A DNA stretch of 64,000 nt from Leifsonia aquatica (GCF_014190775.1 NZ_JACHVP010000002.1:496001-560000); one strand, 5' to 3'. Counted from the stretch's first letter, positions 41,741-52,888 are shown. Program-made: numbers and translations. The notes: a model not told the origin generated them from the sequence alone.

Positions 41741-43668
41741 CCATGACCTTCGATCAGACCACCACCGCCACGCTCCCCATCGCCCCGGCGGTCCCGTCGA
41801 CGGGACGGCTGCGCCCGCTCGGGCTGGGGGAGGTGCGCATCACCGGCGGCCACTGGGCCGACCGGCAGCGCGTGAACGCGACGGCGACCCTCGCCCACAT
41901 CGAGCACTGGCTCGAGCGCGAGGGCTGGCTGGGCAACTTCGACCTGGCGGCGGGCGGAGCGCTCCCCGCGGGCCGTCGCGGCCGCGAGTTCGCCGACTCC
42001 GAGGTCTACAAGTACCTCGAGGCCGTCGCCTGGCAGCTCGGCCGCGACGACGACCCGGAACTGGAGGCCCGCTTCCGCCGCACCGTCGCCCGCGTCGCCG
42101 CCGCTCAGGAGGCCGACGGCTATCTCGACACCAATTTCGGCCGCTCCGGGCAGGGGGCCCGCTGGTCCGATCTCGAATGGGGGCACGAACTCTACTGCGC
42201 CGGTCACCTCTTCCAGGCCGCCGTTGCCCGCGAGCGCACGCGTCCGGGGTCGGACGACGGCCTCCTCGGCGTCGCCACCCGGCTCGCCGACCTCGTGTGC
42301 GACGTGTTCGGTCCCGACGGCATCCCCTCGGTCTGCGGGCACGCGGAGGTCGAGACCGCGCTCGTCGAGCTCGGGCGCGTGACCGGCGAGCGCCGCTACA
42401 TCGAGCAGGCCCGCCTGTTCGTCGAGCGCCGCGGCACGGGGGTGCTGCGCGACATCGAATGGGGCCGCTCCTACTACCAGGACGACATCCCGGTGCGGGA
42501 GGCCGATGTCATGCGTGGCCATGCCGTGCGCGCCAACTACCTCGCCTCCGGTGCCGCGGACGTCGCGGCCGAGACCGGAGACGCCGAGCTCTCGGCTGCG
42601 CTGCGGCGCCAGTGGGCGAACACCGTCGCCCGTCGCACCTACGTGACGGGCGGCCAGGGGTCGCACCACCAGGACGAGGCGTTCGGCGACGACTTCGAGC
42701 TGCCCTCCGACCGGGCGTACTCCGAGACCTGCGCCGGAATCGCGTCCGTGCAGTTCAGCTGGCGGATGCTGCTCGCCGAGGGGGATGCGGCCTACGCCGA
42801 CCTCGTCGAGCGCACGCTGTACAACGTGGTCGCGACCTCCCCGTCGGCCGACGGCACCGCCTTCTACTACGCGAACACCCTCCACCGCCGCACCCCCGGC
42901 GAGGCCGCCGACCCCGACGTGGTCTCCCCGCGCGCCGAGGCCTCCCTGCGCGCGCCCTGGTTCGAGGTCTCCTGCTGCCCGCCCAACGTGGCGCGCACGC
43001 TGGCCAGCCTCGACGCGTATCTGGCGACCGCCGGCCACGACGGCTCGCTGCAGCTGCACCAGTACGCCCCGGCGCGCATCCGCACCGTGCTCGGCACCGG
43101 CCAGGAGGTCGCGCTCGCCGTCGCGACCGAGTACCCGGCCGACGGCCGCATCGCCGTCACCGTCGAGAACGACGCGACCGAGCCCTGGACGCTGCAGCTC
43201 CGCGTGCCCGCCTGGGCGGCCGGCGCCACCCTCACCGTCGGCGGCGAGACGCGGGAGGTCGCTCCCGGCTACGCCGAGGTCCGCCGCGCCTTCCGCGCCG
43301 GCGACGTCGTGACCCTCGACCTGCCCGTCTCCCCGCACTTCGTGCGCGCCGACCCCCGCATCGACGCCGTGCGCGGCAGCCTCGCCGTCGAGCGCGGCCC
43401 CGTCGTCTACGCGCTCGAGTCCGTCGACCTCCCGGCCGGCTGGGAGGGCGTGGACGACGCGGTGCTGGATGCGGAGGTCGCCCCGCGCGACGCCGACGGC
43501 CGGGTGCTCGTCCGCCTCGCGCACCGCGTCTCCGGCGACGGCCCGTGGCCCTACGCGACGGCCCCCGCCGGCTCCGCCGCCGAACCCGCCGACGTCGCCC
43601 TCGTGCCGTACAACGAGTGGGCTGAACGCGGCCCCTCGACGATGCGCATCTGGATCCCGGAGAGCTAG
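41737..43668 (+). CDS. GH127 beta-L-arabinofuranosidase
   Basis: A 643-residue glycoside hydrolase of family 127, releasing beta-L-arabinofuranose from arabinooligosaccharides. The (alpha/alpha)6 barrel starts at VRITGGHWADRQRVN; the zinc-thiolate active site is complete: E330 and C332 in YSETCAG, C413 and C414 in EVSCCPPN, which correspond to E338, C340, C417, C418 of HypBA1, the first of the CC pair being the nucleophile. No signal peptide, so it acts on imported sugars. ATG 41737 overlaps the permease stop; ATG 41743 is also possible. Product arabinose would feed the AraBDA enzymes at 6.9-10.9 kb. Confidence 0.92.
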   Translation: MTMTFDQTTTATLPIAPAVPSTGRLRPLGLGEVRITGGHWADRQRVNATATLAHIEHWLEREGWLGNFDLAAGGALPAGRRGREFADSEVYKYLEAVAWQLGRDDDPELEARFRRTVARVAAAQEADGYLDTNFGRSGQGARWSDLEWGHELYCAGHLFQAAVARERTRPGSDDGLLGVATRLADLVCDVFGPDGIPSVCGHAEVETALVELGRVTGERRYIEQARLFVERRGTGVLRDIEWGRSYYQDDIPVREADVMRGHAVRANYLASGAADVAAETGDAELSAALRRQWANTVARRTYVTGGQGSHHQDEAFGDDFELPSDRAYSETCAGIASVQFSWRMLLAEGDAAYADLVERTLYNVVATSPSADGTAFYYANTLHRRTPGEAADPDVVSPRAEASLRAPWFEVSCCPPNVARTLASLDAYLATAGHDGSLQLHQYAPARIRTVLGTGQEVALAVATEYPADGRIAVTVENDATEPWTLQLRVPAWAAGATLTVGGETREVAPGYAEVRRAFRAGDVVTLDLPVSPHFVRADPRIDAVRGSLAVERGPVVYALESVDLPAGWEGVDDAVLDAEVAPRDADGRVLVRLAHRVSGDGPWPYATAPAGSAAEPADVALVPYNEWAERGPSTMRIWIPES

Positions 43669-43837
43669 GGGCTGCGGGGCTGCTGCGTTCCGGGGCTGTG
43701 CGCGGATGCGGTAACAGCCCGCTGGGCCAGCGCCGTACTTACCTAGAAGGTCCGGTCTACTCAATTCCATACCGATAGGTACTGAACCCTCCCGATCTGC
43801 ATCGAGCGCGTCCTCCGGCTCCGCCAGGCTGACGCTC

Positions 43838-44572
43838 GTGAATTCTCGGGGGCGTGCAGGCGGTCGTGTTCGTTGGGTGCTGGGAGTCGTGGCGTCGGTG
43901 ACGCTGGGGCTCGCACCACTGGCGATGGGGGTCTCCGCGGATGCGGCGACGGCAGTGCCGACGACGCTCGCAGCCGCGCCGGCGCCGGTCTCGTCCTCGG
44001 CGGCAGCCGACACCCGCAGCTACGTCCCGTGCCCGGCACAGGGCGAGGTGTCGTCGTGCGACTCCGACGGCGACACCATCCCGGACGTCGTGGAGCGTGT
44101 CGTGTGCGGCACGGCCACGTGCGCGACGGGCCGTGAGGACCGGGACGAGGACGGCATCGCCGACTGGGTCGAGGTCATGGCCTGCGGCACGACGACGTGC
44201 GCGTCCCCGACGAAGGACAGCGTCCGCGACGGCATCCCGGACTACGCCCGCCAGATCGTCTGCGGCTCGGCGACCTGCTGGACCGACAACCGCGACGTCA
44301 ACTCCCACGGCGTGCCGAAATGGGCCTCGGTCGTGATCTGCGGCACCACCGGCTGTGCGACCGGCCACGAGGACTACGACGGCGACGGTGTCTCCGACGC
44401 GATCGTGCTCGCCTCCTGCGTCAGCGCGCGCAACCCGCTGGCGTCCACAGGCTCGATGATCGCCATCGGCGTCATCCTCGCTCTCGCGGCCGCCCTGATC
44501 GGCACCGGCATCGTCCTCTCACGTCGTCGCGGCCTGTATTCGGCGGCTCTCGAGCAGGGCGCGGCCGTCTGA
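43838..44572 (+). CDS. LASTG-anchored surface protein with Ca-binding-like repeats
   Basis: A 244-residue wall protein. Signal peptide 1-36 (VRWVLGVVASVTLGLAPLAM), then four repeats of a CG(T/S)xTC pair alternating with aspartate-rich loops such as DSDGDTIPD, DRDEDGIAD and DYDGDGVSD, like thrombospondin type 3 calcium loops. The C-terminus has LASTG (201-205), a hydrophobic helix and SRRRG: a complete sorting signal of the LAxTG type preferred by class E sortases. The GTG start has a poor ribosome site. The stop overlaps the RHS start (TGATG), so both are made together. The 169-bp gap upstream shows no gene. Confidence 0.75.
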   Translation: MNSRGRAGGRVRWVLGVVASVTLGLAPLAMGVSADAATAVPTTLAAAPAPVSSSAAADTRSYVPCPAQGEVSSCDSDGDTIPDVVERVVCGTATCATGREDRDEDGIADWVEVMACGTTTCASPTKDSVRDGIPDYARQIVCGSATCWTDNRDVNSHGVPKWASVVICGTTGCATGHEDYDGDGVSDAIVLASCVSARNPLASTGSMIAIGVILALAAALIGTGIVLSRRRGLYSAALEQGAAV

Positions 44573-47500
44573 TGCGGGCGCGACGGATGCGGGGACGGTT
44601 CGTCACCCGCCTGGTACACGCGCGCGTCGTCATGGCCGTGATCGCCTCCGCTGCGGTCGCCGGGCTGACCCTGGTCGGCACCGTGACGCCTGCTCAGGCG
44701 TCCCCGATGCAACTGGCGAGGCGGACGGCGGCAGCGACGCTGGCCGAGGTGCGCTCGGCGGCGGGGGTGCAGGACGCGCGGGTGACGGCTGAGACCGAGG
44801 CGCCGGCCCCTGCCGCCACCGGCGACATCGCTCCCGGCAAGAAGGCCACGATCGACGCGAGCGATCTCGGCGCCTCCGTAACGTTCTCCGGCAACAAGGT
44901 CGAGTCGAAGCTGTCGGTGGCGGTCGGCGCGGCGCCCGCGAACGCGCTGCGCGCTGCCCGCTCCGAGCAGCCCGGTGGCGGCACGCCCGTCTCCGACCCG
45001 GTCGAGATCACAGCGACCGATGGCGACGGCAAGCCGGTGACCCAGTTCCCGGCGAAGGCGGTCAACACCCGCGGTGGAGGGGACAAGGGCCCGGTCGTCT
45101 CCGACGTCGTCCCCGGCGTCGCCCTCGAGCTGAAGCCCGACCTGGAGCGTGTGACGGAGAACGACCTGGACCCGGCGACACTGCAGATCTACACGCGCGA
45201 GAACGCGGGTGAGCAGTGGACGGTGCTGCCGTCGTACTACGACGCCGAGGCGGGCGTGGTGAAGGGCGTCTCGACGCACCTGTCGCAGTTCGTGGTCATC
45301 GGCACGCCCTTCCCGGTGCCGGATCGGCCGGTGATCGTGCTCGACCCCGACAACGACGAAGGCCACGTCACGACTCCGGCCCCGCCGGTGACCGAACTGC
45401 CGTACAACATCCAGCTTGCGCAGCAGATCGCGTCGCGACTGCAGAACCTGTGCCTCGCGACCGTACACATCACGCGCGAGGACCCGGGCAACCCGATGAT
45501 CCCGCGCGAGATCCGAGCCGGCCAGATGGCAGCGTGGAACCCCACGCTCTCCCTCGGCATCGGCTTCAACACCTGGGAGGGCGTCGCATGGGGCGGCGAA
45601 CATCCCGAGCAGGGCGGCTCGCAGGTGTTCTCGCGGGGAGGTGCGGCCGATAACGCGGTGTCCGATTCGCTGGTGGGCAACCTGCCGACCTACACCGGAC
45701 GCCCGGCGAGGAACGTCGGCAACAACGGCAACTTCCCAGGTGACGAGTTCGCCGGGGTCCCGAACGCGTTCACTCATCTCGAAGCCCTCTACCTCGACAA
45801 CCACTACGACCGCAGCTACATGGACAACGGCGGGATGCCCCACCTGGCCGACGGCGTCTTCACCGGCCTCGGCATATACCTCGGGACGCAGGGCTTCGAC
45901 TGCACCGACCCGGTGACGGGCGGCTGGCCGACCCCTCCCTCGGCTGCGGACTTCGCGCGTTGGCGGATGCTCGGGCTGCAGAGCTACCTGACCTACGGCG
46001 GCGAGCCCTTCTCGTTCTCCACCGGCAACCTCTTCGAGCAGGAGAAGCTCTTCTCCCTCCCGGGTGCGGGCGGTTCGAGCACGGACATCACCCTCACCTA
46101 CAACAGCCAGGACGGACGTCTCTCACGCGTCGGCGCGGGTTGGTCGTTCGGAATGGGTGCTCGGGCGCAACGTTTCATCGACGGTACGGTCATGGTGGTC
46201 CGCGGCGACGGCGCCTCGTTCGTCTTCGCAGGCAACGGCAGCGGCGGCTATACGACCTCTGACCCGGGCCTCCATCAGACTCTGACGGAGGCGGGCGGCG
46301 GCCGACTGAAGCTGACCGACGTGTCCGGCGAGAGCTGGGTGTTCGACACCGCCAACATCGACGGCATCGGCAACCTCGTCTCGTACTCCGACGCCGAGGG
46401 GCGTACGACGACCCTCTCGTACGGGCCGCCCGCGGACATGGCGACGTCGCAGTTCTATCCGCTCGCCTCCATCACGGACTCGTCGGGCCAGACCATCCAG
46501 GTCGACTCCGACGCGCTGGGCCGGGTCACCGGGTTCACCCGACCGGGTGGCGATCGCTGGTCGCTCTCGTACGACGGTGCCGGCAACCTGACCACCATCA
46601 CCCTTCCGGATGGCCGCACGAAGCAGTTCACCTACGACGACATGCACCAGCTCCTGACGGGCACCGATGCGACGGGCGCGACGTACCTGAAGAACCAGTA
46701 CGACGACCAGGGCCGCATCGTGAAGCAGTGGGATGTCGAGGGCAATCTCCGTTCGCTGGACTACTCGACCGCCGGGCAGACCACTTACACCGACAACCTC
46801 GGCCGGACGAGCGTCTACTTCTTCGACGACCGGTTCCGGATCACGAAGGTGAAGCATCCAGACGCGACCACGGCGACCTTCTCGTACGACGCCGACAACA
46901 ACGTCCTCTCGTCGACCGATGAGAACGGCGCGAAGACGAAGTACGCCTACGACGCGGCCGGCAACCTCACCACGGCGACCGCTGCGGACGGGATCGTCAC
47001 CAAGTACACGTACACGCCGACTGGTCTTGTCGCGACCAAGACCGACACCGGCGGCCCCTTCGTCGGGTCCGCCTCCGGCCACGCACCGCAGGGCTCGCAG
47101 CGGACCTGGTCGTACGACTACGACGGCAGCGGTCATCTCGTCGCGGTGCACCAACCCGACGGCACGACGATCGCGAACGAGTACGACGCGGGCGGCAACC
47201 TGGTGAAGACGACGCAGCCTTCGGGGGCAGCGACGACCTTCGGGTACGACTCCGCGGGAAACGTGACCTCCAGCACGGACGCGATCGGCCGGACCACTCG
47301 GTACGCGTACGACGCCGCCGGTCGCATGACGGCGCAGACGGACCCGGGTGGACACACCACCAGCTACGCCTGGGATTCCGGCGACCGCATGGTCAGCACC
47401 ACCGACGCCGCAGGCGGGACGTTCGGCTACGGCTGGGAGCCGAACGACCACCTCGCTTCGCTGACCGACCCAACCGGGGCGGTGACGAAGTACTCGTGGG

Positions 47501-50500
47501 ATGCCATGTTCCACCTCACCGACTCCACCAGCCCGTCCGGTGGCGTGACGAGGTACGGGTACACCGCCGAAGACGCTCTGGCGAAGCAGACCGATCCGCT
47601 CGGCGCCACGACCACGAACGCGATGGACGACCGGGATCGCGTCATCACGACCGTCGACCCGAACGGCGGCGAGTGGCGGTACACCTATGACGGGGTCGGG
47701 AACATCCTGAGCTCCACCTCGCCGTCGGGGGCGAAGACGACCTTTACGTACGACAGCAACGGCAACCTCCTGACGCAGAAGGATCCGACCGGCGGCACGA
47801 CGACGTCGGTGTACGACTCCGTCGGGCGCGTGATCAAGCAGACCGATCCCGACGGCATCGTGTCGAAGTTCGAGTACGACGCGATGGACCGCGTCGTCCG
47901 GATCATCGACGGCCTCGGCAAGCGGACCGACCTCGCCTACGACGTGGATGGCAATGTGACGAGCGTCGTCGACCGGCAGGGCAACCCGTGGACGTTCACG
48001 TACGACGCAGCCGGCCAGCTCCTCACCACGAAGACCCCTCTCGGCGAGGTGACGGGCTACGCGTACGACGCCGACGGCAATCTCACCGCCGTGACGGATC
48101 CGCTCGGACGCACGACCGCGAACGCCTACGACGCCCTCGACCGGCTCGCGTCGACCACCGACCCGGCCGGCAACACCACCTCGTACGCGTACGACCCGAA
48201 CGGACGCACCGCCTCGATCACCGACCCGAACGGTCACACCACCTCGTTCGCCTACGACGCCGACGGTAACCAGACCTCGACGACGGACGCCACCGGCGCC
48301 GTCACCGCGTACGGCTGGGACGCGGCCGGCAATCAGACGTCGATGACGGATGCGAACGGGCACGTCACCCGCTACGGCTACGACCCGGCCGGGCAGCTCG
48401 TCCGCGTGACCGAGGGGTATCGGGAGGGTGCCGCGGCATCCGCGGACGTGAACGTCGTGTCGATGTACGGCTACGACGCGGACGGCGCGCTCACCAGCGT
48501 CACCGACCCCAACGGCCACGACCGAATACACCGTCGATGCCGCCGGCCGCACCACCAAGGAGATCGACCCGGTCGGCACCACCACGAAGTGGTCGTACAC
48601 GGCCGCCGGCCGCCTGGCCGCGATGGTGAACGGCAATGGTGCGAGCACGACCTACACCTACGACGGCCGCGGGGATCTGAAGCGCCAGAATCAGGCCGGC
48701 GCGGTCGCGACCTTCGAGTATTCGGCGAACCAGCAGCTCATCGCCATGACCGACCCGACCGGCACCTCGGGCTGGACCTATGACAAGGACGGCCGCACCA
48801 CCACCCAGATCGATCAGCGCGGCGGGCACCTGAAGACCGCGTACGACGCGGCCGGACAGACCACTCGAATGACCCTCCCGACTGGGCAGAGCCTCGACTA
48901 CACATACGACGCCACGGGCAAGGTCACCTCGCAGACATCGCCGTGGGGTGGTCTGACCTATGCGTGGGATGCGGTGGGCAATCTCACCGAGCTCGCCCGC
49001 TCGACCGGCGTCGCCACGAGCTACGCGTACGACGCCGTGAACCGTGTCGTCGATGTCCTCCACACCACGCCTGCGGCGGCCGCGCCCGCATCGCCGTCAC
49101 CGTCTCCGAAGCCTGCTGCGTTCGCCGCGAGCGACGTGCAGCCGGAGAAGTGTGCGACGGTCGCCGGCTACCTCAGCGCGCGGTCCGCGCCCGCCGCCGG
49201 CGAGAACGGCATGTGCAAGCACACCAACACCTACCTGAACGGCCGCACCGTCCCGACGCCGGAGAACCCGGTGGCCGACGGCGGCGCGCTCCGCTACCAG
49301 TACGGGTACGACCCGGACGGCAACGTGACGAAGGCGACCCGGACGATCACCCCGGCGCCGCCGGTCGCGTCCACGACCGACGGCTCGGGCCACGCTTCCG
49401 CGCCCGCGCCTGGTGTGCCGTCCGCCGACGTGCCGCCCGCGAAGGCGAAGGTGACCTCCAACAGCTACGGTTACGACGGTCTGGACCGCTTGACCTCCTC
49501 GAAGACGACGTCCGGCGAGAAGAACACCTACAGTTACGACCCGGCGGGTAACCGGACCGGGTGGGCTCGTTCGGGAGCTGCGGATGGGAACTTCTCCCAG
49601 TCCGCCTCCTTCAACGACGCGAACCGGCTGATGCAGTCGGTCACGTCGGGTTCGGGTCGTGGAGTGTCCGGCGGCGTGGCTTCGTACTCGTATGACGGTG
49701 CCGGGAACCGGGTGTCGCAGTCGGTGGCCGGTGAGGGGACGTCGTTCGCGTATAACGCGTCCGGTCAGGCGACGCAGGTTGCCCGTGATGGCCGGTCGAC
49801 GTCGTATGTGTATGACGGTCTGGGTCGTCAGGCGTCGAGTGCTGATGAAACGAAGTACGGCACACAGACGACCTCGAACGTCTACGACGGCACCTCCCTG
49901 ATGCAGTCGACGAGTTCGGCGCAGCACGAGTACGTTGGTGCGGGATGCGGCCGGTTCTCTGGCCGAGCATGTCTCCGCTTCCGGGGAGGCGACCTGGGAT
50001 CTGTTGGATGGTCTGGGTTCGACGATCGCCGGCGTCACCGCTGGGTCGATCACCCAGCTGACGTCGTACGACGACTGGGGTGCCCAGGCGTTCGAGACCG
50101 AGGGGTGGAGTGCGCCGGAGGGCTACACCGGTCACGCCCAGGATGCGACGCAGGGTCTGATCCATACGTTCGCCCGCAGCTATGACGTGGCGACGGGGAC
50201 ATGGACGACTCCGGACACCTGGCGGGGGCTGCTGACCCAGCCGAAGTCGTTGGCCCGGCACCAGTACGCGGCAGGCAACCCGACCACCAATTGGGACCCG
50301 GACGGGCACCTCTGCGCGAAGCGGGGCAGCACCGACGCGCTGCCGCTCGGCTGCGGGGCTCCGCCGCATCAGGCATGGCAAAAAGCGGGGCCACCGCCTC
50401 CCACGACGGAGAGCACGCCGACGACGCCGGCGAGCCCCTCCGCGGGCGGGCCGAACGATCAGAACGACCTACCAGACACTCATGGGTGCCCCGAAGGAAA

Positions 50501-50819
50501 GGTGCGGTACATCAGCCCATACGTGAGCCCACAGTGCGTCGACGCGAAGAATCTCAAAGACTCTGAGCAACGGGCGCGCCTCTGGCTTGAGTGCAACAAG
50601 TTGTGTGGAGACGCGTGGATAGCCTTCATCGACGTTGTGGTGGATGGGATTGGTGTCGTTCCTGGTCTAGTCCTCTGCGGCACTTCGTTGCCCGTCGGTG
50701 GCGGTGCCTGTATCAATCTCGATCCGCAAGATGTGGCATCCTTCCTCGATTCGCTATACGGCTGGCAGGATGCTGAATACGAGTTGTGGGCGGACCAGTT
50801 GGCCCGGTGGAGGAGTTGA
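44572..50819 (+). pseudogene. Giant RHS/YD-repeat surface protein gene broken by two frameshifts
   Basis: About 2,080 codons in three frames: 44572-48520, 48521-49934 and 49935-50819. Order: signal peptide (to about 43), beta-rich N-terminus, an Amidase_3-like region (about 253-440), DUF6531-type start (YGGEPFSFSTGNLFEQEKLF), then some 35 YD repeats (GY.YD..G....TD). The core ends with LVRDAAGSLAEHV, TWTTPDTWRGLL and NPTTNWDPDGH, after which a variable tail of about 170 residues follows, as in polymorphic toxins; the tail shows CPEGKVRYISPY and a Gly-rich hydrophobic stretch but no known toxin motif. Both breaks fit loss of one AC from an ACACG context. Confidence 0.85.
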
Positions 50820-50821
50820 TC

Positions 50822-51520
50822 GTGCCAAAAGCTCAAACCACTACAGCATCCGCTCGGGAGGTGGCGTTCCTCAACCTCGCCATTTGGGGGCTCATCGCCG
50901 CCGCAGCCCTCCATGTGGTGGGCCTGGCGATCACTCTCGTAGTACTGGACTGGAACTCGATTCTGGGCAGCATCAACCTCAAGGTGATCGTCCTGATTGT
51001 CCCGATCGTGTTGGGGTGTGCGTTTTCAGCGGGCGTGTTGGTCGCTCTGCCGATCGCGATTGTCTGTGAGTTGGTTGCGAGGGGCGGCAGAGCAGTAACT
51101 CTCGCTCTCATCCTCAGCATCCTCAGCGTCCTAGCGATTCTCCTCTTGGGCTGGCGCGCGATCCCAACAGCGGTCGTGTACGTTCTGGTGTCGCTTCTTG
51201 TATGGCGATTGAAACCTCTGCTGAAGCTCGAATCAGGCGCTTCGCGACGCTATTCGACTGCTGTGGGTTACGTTCTTCTCGTCGCCGGCGGACTCCTGGG
51301 CGTGCACAACTATTACTTGTCGCGGGCGTGGGCGGGAATTCTTTACTTCACTTTCCTTTTGCTCGGCACCGCCGCGCTTGGCACCTTCTTTACGTACGTC
51401 TTCTTTCTCCTTCTTGGCGGCCTCTTGGTCGCTGACGCAGCGCTGATGCCGTCGCGAATTCAACGTCTTCGACGGCAATGGGGATCGTCGCCGCAAGCAG
51501 GACGAAGACAGGTGTTCTGA
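50822..51520 (+). CDS. Polytopic membrane protein with TM2-like domain
   Basis: A 232-residue membrane protein directly after the RHS gene. About four helices in residues 15-125 precede a TM2-like pair: GGLLGVHNYYLSRAWAGILY, then a final helix with FFLLLGGLLVADAALM and a basic tail. GTG 50822 follows GGAGGAG six bases upstream, and the RHS stop lies inside this site, so it is coupled. In polymorphic toxin loci this is the position of an immunity gene; the membrane nature would suit immunity to a membrane-active tail, but this is inference. Confidence 0.65.
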   Translation: MPKAQTTTASAREVAFLNLAIWGLIAAAALHVVGLAITLVVLDWNSILGSINLKVIVLIVPIVLGCAFSAGVLVALPIAIVCELVARGGRAVTLALILSILSVLAILLLGWRAIPTAVVYVLVSLLVWRLKPLLKLESGASRRYSTAVGYVLLVAGGLLGVHNYYLSRAWAGILYFTFLLLGTAALGTFFTYVFFLLLGGLLVADAALMPSRIQRLRRQWGSSPQAGRRQVF

Positions 51521-51550
51521 TCCTTTGGGGTCGCGAAAGGTGGGGTTGAG

Positions 51551-51982
51551 TTGAAGGCGAATGAAATGTGGGAGTGGCAGGATCTACTGCCCGGAAGAAC
51601 GGGTTTCATAAAGGTTTGGGATCCGCTGGTGGGAGAAGTCTTCGCGCGGAACCTTTTCCGAACTCACCTACTTCTGGTGGCGGCTTCGATCGCGATCCTC
51701 TTGTCCTGGATCACCGGAGTATTGAACGTTATCGGTGTCGCGACTGTGATCGTCGGCTTGGTCAATGCCCTCTTGGCGCTCGAAATGGTAGTCAGCCTCG
51801 TTGCTTGGGCTAGTGGGTTAGCGAGACGGCGCAGCGAGATCGTGCGGAGCCTGGGTGCACAGGGATTGAGTGTCTCGCGTCGGCCTGCCATCTGCACTCC
51901 GAAGCGGTTCTCGGGCTGGCTGGAACAGCAAGGCATCCAACGACCGCTCATCGTGCGGGTGCTGTCTGGCTCTTCGCGCTAG
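51551..51982 (+). CDS. Small membrane protein of unknown function
   Basis: A 143-residue protein (TTG start after GGTGGGG; ATG 51566 is an alternative). Two helices at about 40-60 and 65-88 follow an aromatic N-terminus (MWEWQDLLPGRTGFIKVWDP), with a basic C-terminal half ending RPLIVRVLSGSSR. No family recognised. It follows the TM2-like gene by 30 bases. Base composition is visibly less GC-skewed than in the flanking core genes. Confidence 0.45.
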   Translation: MKANEMWEWQDLLPGRTGFIKVWDPLVGEVFARNLFRTHLLLVAASIAILLSWITGVLNVIGVATVIVGLVNALLALEMVVSLVAWASGLARRRSEIVRSLGAQGLSVSRRPAICTPKRFSGWLEQQGIQRPLIVRVLSGSSR

Positions 51983-52135
51983 CTCGTGGGTGACCGATTA
52001 GCGTGCCCGCCGTGCCCCGCCTACACGCTCAGGCTCGCAGAAACGTCCGCAAGGGCGGCGCTACGTTGGTCCGCACCTCGGCGGGCCGCTGGCGGTTGCT
52101 TTCCGTCCCCGACGGAGCGTGCGCCCGCGTCGATC

Positions 52136-52337
52136 ATGAATAGAACCGGCGGGTCACATCCTGGCCGGTCCCACCGCAGGGCGAGCGCCACCATCTGCCT
52201 GTTGTGCATTGCCGCAGCCCTGCACCTTGTCGTCGGTGCATCTCCGTCGTGCTGTTCGATTGGGCCTGGCGATGGGGGTTGTCGGACTGGTCCTCGGCGT
52301 CGCCATTCTCATCTCCACCGCGGTCATCGCGCCATGA
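52136..52337 (+). pseudogene. Frameshifted two-helix membrane protein remnant
   Basis: From ATG 52136 one frame encodes a basic start and helix ATICLLCIAAALHLVVGA; near 52245 the hydrophobic signal moves to the next frame, RLGLAMGVVGLVLGVAILIS, ending TAVIAP at TGA 52337. Together they read like one 66-residue two-helix protein with a single frameshift. The stretch 51983-52135 before it holds no gene I can support. Confidence 0.4.
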
Positions 52338-52365
52338 GTGAGACAACAGTCGAAGCGGGGCATGG

Positions 52366-52587
52366 ATGATCAACATCGGAGCGCAGATCGCGTTCACAGT
52401 CGTGCTCGCGGTCTTGGGAGTCTGCGGTGGCATCGTCGCCGTGAGACGTCGGGGTGACTGGACGACATGGGCGAAGTCCCCCTCCACCGCACGTCAACCC
52501 GGGCTTTTCCTCGTCAGCACGATCCTCTGCACCGGCGCCATCGTTCTCGTGCCGCTCTTTGTCGTCGTCCTCTTCGTCAGCTGGTGA
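52366..52587 (+). CDS. Small two-helix membrane protein
   Basis: A 73-residue protein: helix 1 IAFTVVLAVLGVCGGIVAV, a basic linker RRRGDWTTWAKSP, helix 2 LFLVSTILCTGAIVLVPLFV. The similarity in size and layout to the remnant at 52136 suggests repeated acquisition of similar genes behind the RHS gene. Function unknown. Confidence 0.45.
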   Translation: MINIGAQIAFTVVLAVLGVCGGIVAVRRRGDWTTWAKSPSTARQPGLFLVSTILCTGAIVLVPLFVVVLFVSW

Positions 52588-52639
52588 AGATCGGGGTTAC
52601 GGACGCCATGAAGGCAAAGAGATCTGAGGTGGATGCGTC

Positions 52640-52888
52640 GTGAGCGGTGATGGAGCGTACGTCGTGTTGAACGGGGTGACCCTCCTGGCGATGGGACCGC
52701 CTTCCTCGGAATCTCTCGTGGGATTCCTCGCGATGGGTCTGTTGGTGGTGGTTCTTGGGGGCGGTCGTCGCGGTCAGGCCCGAAATAGCGCCGAACCTCA
52801 CTGCCGTCAACCTCCGAGTACCGAACTAAGGATGGCTCTCTACGCAACGTCGTCGCCGCGAGCGTATGCCGTTGAAAGGGAGTCGTAG
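52640..52888 (+). CDS. Possible small membrane protein
   Basis: An 82-residue frame from GTG 52640 (GAGGTGG upstream) with one helix, GFLAMGLLVVVLGGG, and a polar C-terminus of unconvincing composition. It may be a decayed gene whose frame changes after residue 45. Confidence 0.25.
   Translation: MSGDGAYVVLNGVTLLAMGPPSSESLVGFLAMGLLVVVLGGGRRGQARNSAEPHCRQPPSTELRMALYATSSPRAYAVERES

Noticed and set aside
46123-48648. Long minus-strand frame across the RHS repeats
   Set aside because: Mirror of the repetitive RHS coding sequence; no protein family character.
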